From Pseudomonas sp. R4-35-07 (lineage in GTDB: Bacteria > Pseudomonadota > Gammaproteobacteria > Pseudomonadales > Pseudomonadaceae), in assembly GCF_003852235.1 (NCBI RefSeq), contig NZ_CP027732.1, forward strand, positions 4,278,001 through 4,342,000: a stretch of DNA of 64,000 nt, in the 5' to 3' direction. The position numbers were made by a program, and so were the translations under genes. The notes under the pieces were generated by a model. The model saw only the letters and a list, made by a program, of their open reading frames with translations, searched no databases and was not told the origin of the DNA. Shown here piece by piece: positions 16,955 to 25,497 of this stretch. Positions within the stretch are counted from its first letter, which is position 1, and each line of letters begins with the position of its first letter.

Positions 16955-19564
16955 TTAGACCTCAATTGGTTTAACGCGAAACTTATTGACGTTATCAGCC
17001 AACCTTTGAATAGACTCAATATCATTTTTTATTTCGTCCAAGTTAGCCACAGGCATCTCCTTGTTAGGGGCTTGGAAATGCGCCTCAGTGATTCGATGAC
17101 CTTTCTTCCAGAGCGCAACGATGTCATCAGCGTCCTGCTTTCGTAGACCAGTGATTTTATGAAGATTCCCTACACCAACCATATCACTAAACCGCGTCAC
17201 AATACCATTTAACACTACATCTTCGACAACTCGCTCAACAGTGGAGCGAATATCGCTGTATAACAGTCGAACATCTCTAACTAAATCCTCACCAGGATAA
17301 ATAGGCCAAGGCTCCATTTTTTTCGCTCGATCCCCCAGCTGCTTTACCCGTTCTTTATAACCAGTTTTATCCCAAGGTAGTCCTTGTTTGACTACTCCAG
17401 CTGCTTCGCCGACCCATTCTAAGTAATGGACAAGATGGGGAATTTGCTTTTCCTCATTAAGAGTATCGATAAGTTCGCTTAGGAAAGAGATGTCATGGGT
17501 CAAGACTATAACTTGGCGGTTAGCCGCTTCCTCCACGAGACGTTTTGCCACGAGGCGTCGCCTTACATGATCTAACGAGGAAACAGGGTCATCAAATATG
17601 ATCCCCCCTCGATGCTCTGATAGTTTAAGCTCAGCCAAGAATGCACCTAGTGATACAGCACGCTGCTCACCCTCACTCAGTACGTGCTCAATTTTCTTTG
17701 CCGCTGGAAGATCTAACAGCAGAGTAAACTTTACAGTCCCACGATCGACTCGTTCTTTTAGCTTCGTCTTAATGTGCCCAATGCCGAGCTTTGTAAACTC
17801 TTCATCAAGTGCTTTTCGTAACGAGTCGGTGATAATTTTCCCTGCAATTTCCTTAGACTTCGCAGACAAAACCCTAGGATTCAAATCGGCCTTACAGGTT
17901 TCGAGTTTAGCTCGATAAATTACCCTATCGTGCAGCGCTAAGATTGCTTCTGTTAGAGGCACAAGCAGCCGCCTAGCTTTAAGCTCAACCAGTTCTTCAG
18001 ATAGCTTCTTTAACTTTTCTGGATCTGAAGCTCTTTTATATACTCGCCCTTTCCAAATTTTACTGGCAGCAAATTGCCTCAATTCAGCCACTGGACTTTT
18101 AGCCAGCTTTGGAACCACTTCCCATTCTAAGGATTTTGCGGCCTCAAGCATCCATACTTTGTATGCATCTAGCTGTTTCTGATACAACTCTAAATTTCCT
18201 ACTAGATTCGCTGACGCACCCTCCAACTCTACAGCCAATGCTTGATTAAGCCCAAAGTCAAAACTTGAACGATCTATCTGATCTAAAATTTTTTCTAATG
18301 CAGCTTTTTTTTCAGATGCTACCTTGGTGGCATTTTCGCTAATGAAATTATTGAAGCGCTGCATTCTACCGATTACAGACTTAGCCGGTTGTTGGCAGAG
18401 TACACATGCAGCTCCCTCACCTTCGCTTGGAAAGTCATGCCCAACATAAGCAACTTCAATTGAATATTTTTTCGCAGCTAGGAACAACTCTTTCCAAATG
18501 GTCTCCCCCGTACCGGGCAACAGCTCATCCTCAGCCCTAAGCAGTAGTGCAGCCGCGTCAACTCCCGCCTTGGCATCGGCTGACTCCTTGGCGAAACGCT
18601 GCAATTTTTCCAATGCTTTTTGAGTAGTGAATTTCTCTTTTTCCTTGATTGTTTTCGCCAAACTTTTGATATGGGATGCAGAAGTTTTCAGGCTTTGAAA
18701 CTTGAGTATCGGGTCTGGCTCAGCAATTGCTAGTTCCAGCTCACCAAGCCGCTCAACCTCCTCCGACGACAGTGTTCCCAATCGAGATATTTCATCTCGG
18801 TTGGTGTCCTCGCCAAATCCCTGAAAAAGCTTGCCCACAGCACTTTTTTTATCGAAGCCTGAAAGAATATCAAGTGACACTTCGACACTATTGAGTTCTT
18901 CGTTCAAGAGCGCTAGCACTTCTGGTACAACTTTACCCGCGAGAGCTTCCACAACATCTAAGCCGCGAGGTAGATAAGCCGCATCGCCTTCGAGGAGGTA
19001 GGCGTTGGCGCAAAATGAGTCAAAGACGCTGACGTAGGACAGCTCGGGAGGTGCTACTGAGCCACTGGTCCAATGGAAACTCTTTACGTCCCCATTCAGG
19101 CACGCCGTAAACGTCGCCCTAGGCTTTCCACCTGGTACTCCAGCCTTGGTCACATCGCCAAGAATATCCCCTCCCCTATCACGCGCTCGACAAGCATGCT
19201 TCAGAACTCGCGCATACCCTGACTTTCCTGCGCCATTGCCTCCATAAATCACCGTGACTCCCTTCTCCGAGAATGGGAGCGTTTGTCCCGGCATGATTCT
19301 GTTGACGTTTTGCAAATTGCTCATCGAATGAAGCGTAACGCTGAATGCGGCTTCGCCGCCTGCGGGAATATGGTCAGCGCTCAAAGGCACCGCTTTTAGC
19401 CCTCCAGGGATTTCAATGCCTTTATCATGCTTCAGTAATGCATACAGGTCCCTGAAGTCCTGCAAATCCAATTGCTGGTTTAGCAAGAGTCGACGCGCGG
19501 CGTCTCTCAGCCACAGTGATAGATCCTTCTCAGACCAGAGCAATACATCATTGAGTATCGACAT
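16955..19564 (-). CDS. RloC-like AAA ATPase with zinc-hook motif (candidate anticodon nuclease)
   Basis: The start at 19564 (MSILNDVLLWSEKDL) is preferred, with GGAAGTG five bases upstream; a longer frame goes to 19645. 869 residues. Walker A GGNGAGKS at 108-115, long helical segments, a CVLC motif at 387-390 as in zinc-hook coiled coils, and Walker B IIFDDPVSSLDH near 654-665, the AAA_13 arrangement. In the C-terminal domain, Arg773-x3-Glu777 (RSTVE) is spaced like the Arg-Glu pair of PrrC/RloC tRNA nucleases, with His802, His823 and His829 as possible third residues. The nuclease assignment is inference; the ATPase call is firm. Confidence 0.8.
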   Translation of the reverse strand: MSILNDVLLWSEKDLSLWLRDAARRLLLNQQLDLQDFRDLYALLKHDKGIEIPGGLKAVPLSADHIPAGGEAAFSVTLHSMSNLQNVNRIMPGQTLPFSEKGVTVIYGGNGAGKSGYARVLKHACRARDRGGDILGDVTKAGVPGGKPRATFTACLNGDVKSFHWTSGSVAPPELSYVSVFDSFCANAYLLEGDAAYLPRGLDVVEALAGKVVPEVLALLNEELNSVEVSLDILSGFDKKSAVGKLFQGFGEDTNRDEISRLGTLSSEEVERLGELELAIAEPDPILKFQSLKTSASHIKSLAKTIKEKEKFTTQKALEKLQRFAKESADAKAGVDAAALLLRAEDELLPGTGETIWKELFLAAKKYSIEVAYVGHDFPSEGEGAACVLCQQPAKSVIGRMQRFNNFISENATKVASEKKAALEKILDQIDRSSFDFGLNQALAVELEGASANLVGNLELYQKQLDAYKVWMLEAAKSLEWEVVPKLAKSPVAELRQFAASKIWKGRVYKRASDPEKLKKLSEELVELKARRLLVPLTEAILALHDRVIYRAKLETCKADLNPRVLSAKSKEIAGKIITDSLRKALDEEFTKLGIGHIKTKLKERVDRGTVKFTLLLDLPAAKKIEHVLSEGEQRAVSLGAFLAELKLSEHRGGIIFDDPVSSLDHVRRRLVAKRLVEEAANRQVIVLTHDISFLSELIDTLNEEKQIPHLVHYLEWVGEAAGVVKQGLPWDKTGYKERVKQLGDRAKKMEPWPIYPGEDLVRDVRLLYSDIRSTVERVVEDVVLNGIVTRFSDMVGVGNLHKITGLRKQDADDIVALWKKGHRITEAHFQAPNKEMPVANLDEIKNDIESIQRLADNVNKFRVKPIEV

Positions 19565-19708
19565 TTTCACTTCCATGGACGGATAAGCAAGGAGGCAGCT
19601 AGGTAGCAAATAGATACTAGCGGAATTTAGCCTCTGCACCGTCATTTTGAAAAATTGCTATGACACCCTGAATGTAGCCTCTCATGCGTAGATATTTGAG
19701 ATTCTCCG

Positions 19709-19759
19709 TGTCCGCTTTTGGCCGTTTTTTGCCTGTCGCCAGCGACCGCTTATGACCAA
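19709..19759. repeat. Island junction repeat copy 3
   Basis: Begins TGTCCGCTTTTGGCCG, followed by TTTTTTGCCTGTCGCCAG, and ends CGACCGCTTATGACC. It lies upstream of the RloC-like gene. No supported gene in the rest of 19646-20039; a 67-codon frame over the repeat is not credible. Confidence 0.75.
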
Positions 19760-20039
19760 GGCAGGCATACAAATTTGCAAACGGATGCAGCGCTCGAAAC
19801 AGAGCAATATCTTCCCTTCAGCACAAAGCCCACGTCTATTCGCTAAGCGAAAGGGCACTGATTTGACGTAGAAGTACGACTTCAAAAGGGCATCTGCGTT
19901 TTTACATAGCCTGGGCCGACTTCTGCTGATAACTCATCGCTACGCTGAGTCGTTTACTACCGTACCGGACGCATATTCGATTCTAAAAATTCTCAAACAC
20001 ACATAACAGCTTTGACATCCCACCATGGAGCTTCGAACC

Positions 20040-20369
20040 ATGTCATTGCAATGCCCTCGCTGTAACTCACCCAAAATCGCGTCCTTCCACCAAGCCATGA
20101 AAATTGCAGCTGCCCTCGGTACGGTCGGCGGCGCAGCACGCGGCGTCAGTGCAGCACTGGCTGGCGGTCAGGCGGGTGCCACCGTCGGCGCAGTCGCCGG
20201 CCCGTTCGGCGTCACTCTCGGAGCCGTTTCTGGTGCCATCCTCGGCGGGCTTGTTGGCGGCGCTGGCGGCTGTGCATTAGGCGCTCAACTTGGCGACAAA
20301 ATTGACCGCCATGTACTCGCTCACAACCTCTGCCTGATCTGCGGGCATCGGTTCAATCTGCCTGCTTAA
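20040..20369 (+). CDS. Small zinc-ribbon protein with glycine-zipper membrane segment
   Basis: The ATG at 20040 begins MSLQCPRCNSPKI; a longer frame from 20025 adds five residues. 109 residues. CPRC near the N-terminus and CLICGH near the C-terminus could make one zinc ribbon from the two ends, with between them a Gly/Ala-rich stretch (ALGTVGGAARGVSAALAGGQ and on to GGLVGGAGGCALGAQLG) like glycine-zipper membrane proteins. Small proteins of this make-up often accompany DUF932 genes on plasmids and islands. Function unknown. Confidence 0.75.
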   Translation: MSLQCPRCNSPKIASFHQAMKIAAALGTVGGAARGVSAALAGGQAGATVGAVAGPFGVTLGAVSGAILGGLVGGAGGCALGAQLGDKIDRHVLAHNLCLICGHRFNLPA

Positions 20370-20460
20370 ACCGTTTCCCACTTCTCTCTTTTAGTACGTC
20401 CGGACTGTGCCGCGCGATGCGTGGCATTTATGCCGGCTTGCACCCTAAGGAATCGTAATC

Positions 20461-21429
20461 ATGGCTCATCAAGTCGAACAAATGGCTTACGTTGGCGCAA
20501 CCCCGTGGCATGGCCTCGGCCGTCAACTGACACAGAAACAGCCGATAGAAGTCTGGCAGCGTGAAGCCGGTATGGACTGGCAGATCCAGGAAAGCCCGGT
20601 TCACTTCAAGGCCGACGCTATCGGCCATATGGGCAGTATTCATTCATTCCCAGAGCAAAAGGTGCTGTACCGTTCCGACACCAAGGCACCGCTGTCGGTG
20701 GTTTCCAACCGCTATCAAATTGTCCAACCGCGTGAGGTGATGGAGTTTTACCGTGACCTGACTGAAGTGTCCGGCTATGAGCTGGAAACCGCTGGAGTGC
20801 TCAAAGGCGGTCGTAAGTTCTGGGCATTAGCAAGAACCGGGCAAAACGCCACCTTGAAGGGCAACGATCAGGTTAATGGCTACTTGTTGCTGGCGACCTC
20901 GTGTGACGGCACCCTCGCGACCACAGCCACGCCGACCACCGTTCGCGTGGTTTGCAACAACACGTTGAGCATTGCCTTGGATGGTATTCCCCATGCAATC
21001 AAGGTCCCACATAACACGCGATTCAATCCTCAGTCGGTGAAAAAGCAACTCGGTATTGCCGTCTCGCAATGGGACGAATTCATGTACCGGATGCGCGTGC
21101 TCTCCGAACGCAAAGTTCAGTGGCCTGAGGCGATGAGCTTCTTTATGGAGGTGCTATGTGAGACCCACGCCCATGATCCCATTCCCGACGTACTACCCAA
21201 CAAACGAGCGCTGGAGAAGGTGCAAAACCTATACGAAGGCAAAGGTCGCGGATCGGTCATGGAGTCTGCTCGCGGCACCGCATGGGGCCTGCTAAACGCA
21301 GTAACTGAGTATGTCGATCACGAGCGTCGTGCCAGGAGTTCAGAATACCGGATGGACTCAGCTTGGTTCGGGCAGGGAGCGCAAATCAAGCAACGCGCAC
21401 TCGACTCGGCTCTTCGACTAGTTGCCTAA
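20461..21429 (+). CDS. DUF932 phage/plasmid-related protein
   Basis: 322 residues, typical for DUF932. Start MAHQVEQMAYVGATPWHGLG, the family hallmark; then PLSVVSNRYQIVQPREVMEF, GRKFWALARTG and the conserved VRVVCNNTLSIAL. Ends RALDSALRLVA. DUF932 proteins are common on plasmids, phages and integrative elements; their function is unknown. The gene lies after the zinc-ribbon gene on the same strand (91-bp gap) and is followed by a strong terminator. Confidence 0.92.
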   Translation: MAHQVEQMAYVGATPWHGLGRQLTQKQPIEVWQREAGMDWQIQESPVHFKADAIGHMGSIHSFPEQKVLYRSDTKAPLSVVSNRYQIVQPREVMEFYRDLTEVSGYELETAGVLKGGRKFWALARTGQNATLKGNDQVNGYLLLATSCDGTLATTATPTTVRVVCNNTLSIALDGIPHAIKVPHNTRFNPQSVKKQLGIAVSQWDEFMYRMRVLSERKVQWPEAMSFFMEVLCETHAHDPIPDVLPNKRALEKVQNLYEGKGRGSVMESARGTAWGLLNAVTEYVDHERRARSSEYRMDSAWFGQGAQIKQRALDSALRLVA

Positions 21430-21446
21430 AATTGTTTTCGACCAAC

Positions 21447-21477
21447 ATGCCTGAGCGATCACCGCTCAGGCATTTTT
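21447..21477 (+). terminator. Rho-independent terminator of the DUF932 gene
   Basis: Ten-base arms ATGCCTGAGC and GCTCAGGCAT around a 7-base loop, followed by TTTTT. Confidence 0.88.
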
Positions 21478-21496
21478 CCGCCTGAAGGAAAACACG

Positions 21497-21688
21497 ATGA
21501 ATTTCATACGCTTTGTCGGTCTGCTTTTCATGTTTTTCGGCATTCTGGCCAGCTGCCTGTTGGCAGTAGCGCTAGCTGTTCTAATGGCTCGCTCTTGGCC
21601 AATCTTGATTGCAGTGCTGCTGGCGGGTTTGTTATTCGAGTTGATCACGACAGAAGCCGGGGTCGAAGTATCTTTGACCCCATGCTGA
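21497..21688 (+). CDS. Small two-segment membrane protein
   Basis: 63 residues, preceded by GAAGGAAAA. Two hydrophobic stretches: FVGLLFMFFGILASCLLAVA and PILIAVLLAGLLFELI, with a short cytoplasmic-like Arg/Ser link between (MARSWP). Nothing else can be said; it lies after the DUF932 terminator, so it may have its own promoter. No family recognised. Confidence 0.5.
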   Translation: MNFIRFVGLLFMFFGILASCLLAVALAVLMARSWPILIAVLLAGLLFELITTEAGVEVSLTPC

Positions 21689-21717
21689 AGGTAGGCCCAT
21701 GGCGCATTGCTGAGCCG

Positions 21718-22026
21718 CTATTGAGATTCCAGCAGCTCGTCCAGGTATCGCATTAGCTGCACGCGCTCATCTGCATCCAGCTTACTAAACTTGATAAGCA
21801 GCTCAGCTTCGTCATCTTCGACCGCGTAAAAATACGCCGCAGGAACACTGAGCACCTCGCTCAGCCGCTCGACCAAATCCGGGGCAGGAACCCGCTTCCC
21901 CAACTCGTATCGGTTCATACGGGTGCTTGCAGACATCTCGTCTAAGCCGGCATCAAGTCCTAGTCGTTCTTGCGACAACCCCGCCCTAATACGCGCCTGC
22001 TTTATCCGCTTTGCCAGTACTGACAT
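21718..22026 (-). CDS. Xre-family (Cro/cI-like) repressor
   Basis: ATG at 22026 (MSVLAKRIKQARIRAG) chosen over 22053 because it begins the helix-turn-helix directly. 102 residues. HTH: AGLSQERLGLDAGLDEMSAS, then TRMNRYELGKRVPAPDLVERL. C-terminal helical tail for dimerisation. It faces away from the secreted-protein gene at 22148, and a 9-bp perfect inverted repeat (22076-22098) lies between, so it most likely represses itself and that gene. Confidence 0.9.
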   Translation of the reverse strand: MSVLAKRIKQARIRAGLSQERLGLDAGLDEMSASTRMNRYELGKRVPAPDLVERLSEVLSVPAAYFYAVEDDEAELLIKFSKLDADERVQLMRYLDELLESQ

Positions 22027-22075
22027 GCACACACCCAATTTCCAAAGGGGCATCGTGCATGCGCAGCTTTTTCCA

Positions 22076-22098
22076 AATACTACCGTTTTGGTAGTATT
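22076..22098. promoter_or_regulatory. Probable operator of the Xre repressor
   Basis: AATACTACC and GGTAGTATT, perfect 9-bp arms around GTTTT, placed midway between two divergent genes (50 bp from either start). The position and symmetry fit a Cro/cI-type operator overlapping both promoters. Confidence 0.75.
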
Positions 22099-22147
22099 CG
22101 AATATCATACGAACTCAATCCAACCACCGACAAAACCGAGCGCTCAG

Positions 22148-22804
22148 ATGAAAGTCAAAATCTCGCTGATCAATACAATGCTTTTTGCCGCTTTACAGGC
22201 AGGTGTGTCCCTGACAGCTGCCGCCGACCCGAACGTACGTGTATGCGATACGACCCCCACCCCCATGCCCATCCTTGCGATCAAGCACATCGACTGCTCT
22301 ATCCCCAACTCTCCGTCTTCAGTAAATAGGGCCTACGTCGATCAAAACGGCAACAAAACTTTGCAACGTGTTGATGGAAGGCGAATCGTCAACTGCGACA
22401 GCGCAGGGACCTGCGCGCACCGTGGTGAATTCATGGGCAATGCTCCTGAAGGGATCTACGGGATCACAACCGGATGGTATCTGGGCACAGATACGGCGGG
22501 AGCGGTCGTGGCTTACAAGGAAGGTACCGGTCCTGGCTACGGTGGAAATCGTTACGAACCACAAGCAACGAAAAAACCATCGTCAAGCCCGGTAGACGTA
22601 AGCAAACTTGACGTTGTATGCATGGCAACAGCGGTTTTTAACTGTTCGATCAATGGGCAAGATATAGAAGATCAGGATTTACCTAAATATCTTCCGTTGG
22701 TGGATAAAAAGGATGTAAAGAAACAAGGTGGAAACTGCGACTCAGTACCACTTTGCTATGACAACAACATGATGCTCTTGGGCCTGAACAAAGATTTATT
22801 TTAA
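22148..22804 (+). CDS. Secreted Cys-containing protein of unknown function
   Basis: ATG at 22148; upstream in-frame codons run into the repressor gene region. 218 residues. Signal peptide MKVKISLINTMLFAALQAGV ending about ADP (residue 27). The mature protein has about eight Cys (for example CDTTPT, IDCSIP, VNCDSAGTCAHRG, VVCMATAVFNCS, NCDSVPLCYD), which suggests disulfides in the periplasm or outside. The middle reads GITTGWYLGTDTAGAVVAYK. No family recognised. Divergent from the Xre repressor and followed by the glycine-zipper gene (33-bp gap). Confidence 0.75.
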   Translation: MKVKISLINTMLFAALQAGVSLTAAADPNVRVCDTTPTPMPILAIKHIDCSIPNSPSSVNRAYVDQNGNKTLQRVDGRRIVNCDSAGTCAHRGEFMGNAPEGIYGITTGWYLGTDTAGAVVAYKEGTGPGYGGNRYEPQATKKPSSSPVDVSKLDVVCMATAVFNCSINGQDIEDQDLPKYLPLVDKKDVKKQGGNCDSVPLCYDNNMMLLGLNKDLF

Positions 22805-22837
22805 ATCCCGTTAATATCACTAGCAACTGGAACCAAT

Positions 22838-23170
22838 ATGGACATCAGTGTTTATTCAGCCAGCGAAATATCCAATGAGGACATTTCCTCAATGATCTCA
22901 GAAAAAAAGTCTTTCAAAATAAAAGAAATCGAATCTGATTTTTTTGGTGACACGGTAGAAACCTTAGAAAAGCTAATTGAATCTCAAGGATTCACATGCC
23001 GAGTATATACCGCAGGACGCATAGCAGCCCTTGGAGTCGGTGCACTTACTATCGTTGGAGGAGTAGCAGCCGGAATTACAATTGCAGCTCACAACATTGC
23101 AACCTACAATCCAGACTACGAAATAGCTAAATTTTATCCGACAACGCTCGCCGTCACCTACAAAAAATAG
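22838..23170 (+). CDS. Glycine-zipper protein of unknown function
   Basis: 110 residues. Acidic N-terminal half (EISNEDISSMISEKKSF, EIESDFFGDTVETLEKLIES) then a hydrophobic Gly-rich segment (IAALGVGALTIVGGVAAGIT) and a tail NPDYEIAKFYPTTLAVTYKK. It reads as a membrane-active or membrane-anchored protein. It follows the secreted Cys-containing gene, probably in one transcript, behind the Xre operator. I do not recognise a family with known function. Confidence 0.7.
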   Translation: MDISVYSASEISNEDISSMISEKKSFKIKEIESDFFGDTVETLEKLIESQGFTCRVYTAGRIAALGVGALTIVGGVAAGITIAAHNIATYNPDYEIAKFYPTTLAVTYKK

Positions 23171-23198
23171 AAACTCTACGAACATAAATCAAACTTAC

Positions 23199-23227
23199 GC
23201 CTTCCTTAGCAAAACTGAGGAAGGCAT
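23199..23227. terminator. Hairpin after glycine-zipper gene
   Basis: GCCTTCCTTAG and CTGAGGAAGGC pair with one G-T wobble around a 7-base loop. No T-run follows directly, though TTTTATTTTT appears about 15 bases on. A possible transcript end. Confidence 0.45.
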
Positions 23228-23382
23228 AAGGCTCCAGAGTTTTATTTTTGAGTAACAGCTAATCATGACTACACTCGTGCATCTTCTAATTCACTTCAAA
23301 TAACTGACAAAATACTTATCAGCCACCATTATTTCGACAATCTCGCATAACTCTTCCCTCCATAGTTATCAAAGCAAAGAGG

Positions 23383-23578
23383 TATCAGCCGCTTACCGTG
23401 TGATTTATGGCATCTGGGACGATTCGGCCACGATGACCTTCAACCGTAACTTCAACGCCTAAAACTGTCGCGCTTCCAGTAAGCCCGATAGCGGCACCTT
23501 CAATCTGTTATCCAGCGCCGATACGCTAAGACAGGCCGCTACATCAGCAACAGATAACTTTTTTTCGTTCACTTAATG
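23383..23578 (+). pseudogene. Possible degraded coding fragment
   Basis: One frame reads EVSAAYRVIYGIWDDSATM, TFNRNFNA, stop, then NCRASSKPDSGTFNLLSS and on to a second stop. It has a protein-like look with one internal TAA and no start or ribosome site. No family recognised. It lies in the 580-bp space between the glycine-zipper and HEPN genes, which otherwise shows no gene. Confidence 0.3.
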
Positions 23579-23750
23579 ACAACTTGTATCTCGAACTATT
23601 CGGGGCAACGCGGTTGCTCATGGCACATCCTAACGGGACTCATTTTAAGGCTTAAAGGTGTCTACGAAACTAGAAGCGATTTATTCGACGATCGCAGTCA
23701 GTTTGCGGGATAAATCCAACGCATGGCGTAAAGTTGAACTTCAAGACTTT

Positions 23751-24800
23751 CTACACGGAAAAATCATCTGACAACACGCCAGACATTTGCTCTTCAATTT
23801 TCAGTCCGTACCAACCGTTCTCCACTAGAGCTTGTAGTGACAATACAACTAAATTGAAGCCGAATTGCGATACTTCAAGAAGCTTCTTGAAATCCTCATT
23901 TAAGCTTTGATCCATGATTTCATTTTTCATAGGATGGTGCACTCTGTACCCGCCGTGTACAAAAGAACTTCGGCAGTCGTACATTTCACGCAAGTGCTTC
24001 TTTAACATCCTTTTGCCCTGAGCATCTAGCTTTAAGAGTGTTGAGATCCGCTCAACTAGATTAGTGAATCCTTCTCCTACCTTTGTACCATAAATGGCCT
24101 CTAATGCATGAAATGCCCAAATAACCCAAACGACATCTGCGTCTGCGCCACAGCAAATATGCAAAACTGAAAAAATTGCTTTTTCTACGCCAGACTCGGC
24201 TCTTTGCCTGACCCCCATATTGAGTTTCTTATACCAACAAACAACCGATGACAAAGGTAATATTCTAGGCGCGAAGAGCGAGTCCCCTGCCAACAAGTTT
24301 CTAAACCCTGACTCAAAACAATCTGCTGAAAGTCGTAACTCAGTAATTAGCCCTCTTCCCGAATCGATACGTATACCAAGAAAATCGCATACACCTGGGC
24401 GAGCAATGTTTAGGATAAAAAAAATATCGTACAGGAACTGCTCAACAAAATGGCTTACATACCACTGTTGCCGACCGAGCTCCTCATCACTCTCCAAAGT
24501 TACCTTCACCACAAATTCCAACTCTGGAAACAAGGCAAACTCTATTTGCTCTATGGATAACGTGTGACTTAGCTCCGCAACGTTGAGCGATTCAATATTG
24601 ATTTTGTACGCCTCTACAAAAGGAAAAAAATCGCACTCAACAATAACTTTTACGTCGCCATGCATATAGTGCCAAGGCCCAATTACGCTGATGGCTTGCA
24701 TCAATAATTCCATATCTCCAGACTTAATCTCCTCCCGACGCTCACCACCATCTAAACGCCCCCATCCCCTCCTGCGAACCGTCACCAATGAAACCGTCAT
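23751..24800 (-). CDS. HEPN (Apea-like) domain protein
   Basis: 349 residues; the ATG at 24800 has a GAGGGGGGGG tract upstream. The C-terminal third has the HEPN RNase-type motif R-x4-H in CRSSFVHGG (about residues 276-283), preceded by FHALEAIYGTKVGEGFTNLV, as in Apea-like HEPN proteins. The N-terminal part (residues 1-200) shows no known domain. HEPN proteins are often RNases in toxin or antiviral systems, so a suicidal RNase role is possible but unproven. AT-rich, no partner on the same strand within 300 bp. Confidence 0.72.
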   Translation of the reverse strand: MTVSLVTVRRRGWGRLDGGERREEIKSGDMELLMQAISVIGPWHYMHGDVKVIVECDFFPFVEAYKINIESLNVAELSHTLSIEQIEFALFPELEFVVKVTLESDEELGRQQWYVSHFVEQFLYDIFFILNIARPGVCDFLGIRIDSGRGLITELRLSADCFESGFRNLLAGDSLFAPRILPLSSVVCWYKKLNMGVRQRAESGVEKAIFSVLHICCGADADVVWVIWAFHALEAIYGTKVGEGFTNLVERISTLLKLDAQGKRMLKKHLREMYDCRSSFVHGGYRVHHPMKNEIMDQSLNEDFKKLLEVSQFGFNLVVLSLQALVENGWYGLKIEEQMSGVLSDDFSV

Positions 24801-25110
24801 ATTACCCCCCCCTCACGCCAGTTATTATTTAGAGGATATAGCATCAGCTCCTGGGGTATCAATCGTGCGAGTGAGTGCGTAACTGCGAGGGAGCGGTTCA
24901 AGAAACGGATCAAATCCGATTTAGACGCATCGATACGCATGATGAAGTTCGGTGCCGAAGCTGGAGATATATCCTCATAGCGGTCCTACTCTGGCACGCT
25001 ACAGAATCTCGACCGAGTAATCCTGGGTTTGGGAAAGGCCTTTTCCTTCTTCAGCAATGGCCAGTGGATAAAGAGTTTGGATGACTACATCACAACGAAA
25101 TCTGGTGAGA
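24801..25110. other. Intergenic stretch without gene
   Basis: No convincing reading frame on either strand, no copy of the junction repeat. The 69-codon frame at 24875 has no ribosome site. Confidence 0.4.
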
Positions 25111-25419
25111 TTACCTCTTCACTATGTGCTCATAAACTAGTTCATAGAGCTTCTGCGCTAAGGATTCGTCGTAGGCGATTCTAAAGCCGGTGACTGCCAT
25201 CCCCTGGCTGCTCCAAACACCACCGTCTGATGTATCGGTGTAGATCCACCAGATGGAATGACCTCTCACGACAGCAAACCAATTCGAATAGCCAGAAGGA
25301 AGACTTTCTTGCAATAAGGGTGTTGCCTGACTCTCCTTTGCCTCTGCCCAGGTGCGCCACCTACTGACCTTCTCACCAACCTGAGCTATGTGCTTTTGAA
25401 TACTGCTGCGCGTGTGCAT
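25111..25419 (-). CDS. Hypothetical protein
   Basis: 102 residues. Trp-rich middle (SNWFAVVRGHSIWWIYTDTS) with alternating hydrophobic strands, ending in a charged helix (SLAQKLYELVYEHIVKR). GAGGAAATGGTCTG precedes the ATG with wide spacing. It is 78 bp after the GIY-YIG gene on the same strand and may be cotranscribed. No family recognised. Confidence 0.55.
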   Translation of the reverse strand: MHTRSSIQKHIAQVGEKVSRWRTWAEAKESQATPLLQESLPSGYSNWFAVVRGHSIWWIYTDTSDGGVWSSQGMAVTGFRIAYDESLAQKLYELVYEHIVKR

Positions 25420-25497
25420 CAGACCATTTCCTCACGTTGTTCAAACATTCAGATTGAGGTTCTAGATACAAGATCGAGTGACCTCCAATTGACTCCA

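Noticed and set aside
19682..19885. 67-codon frame on the minus strand
   Set aside because: Runs through a junction repeat and has no ribosome site.
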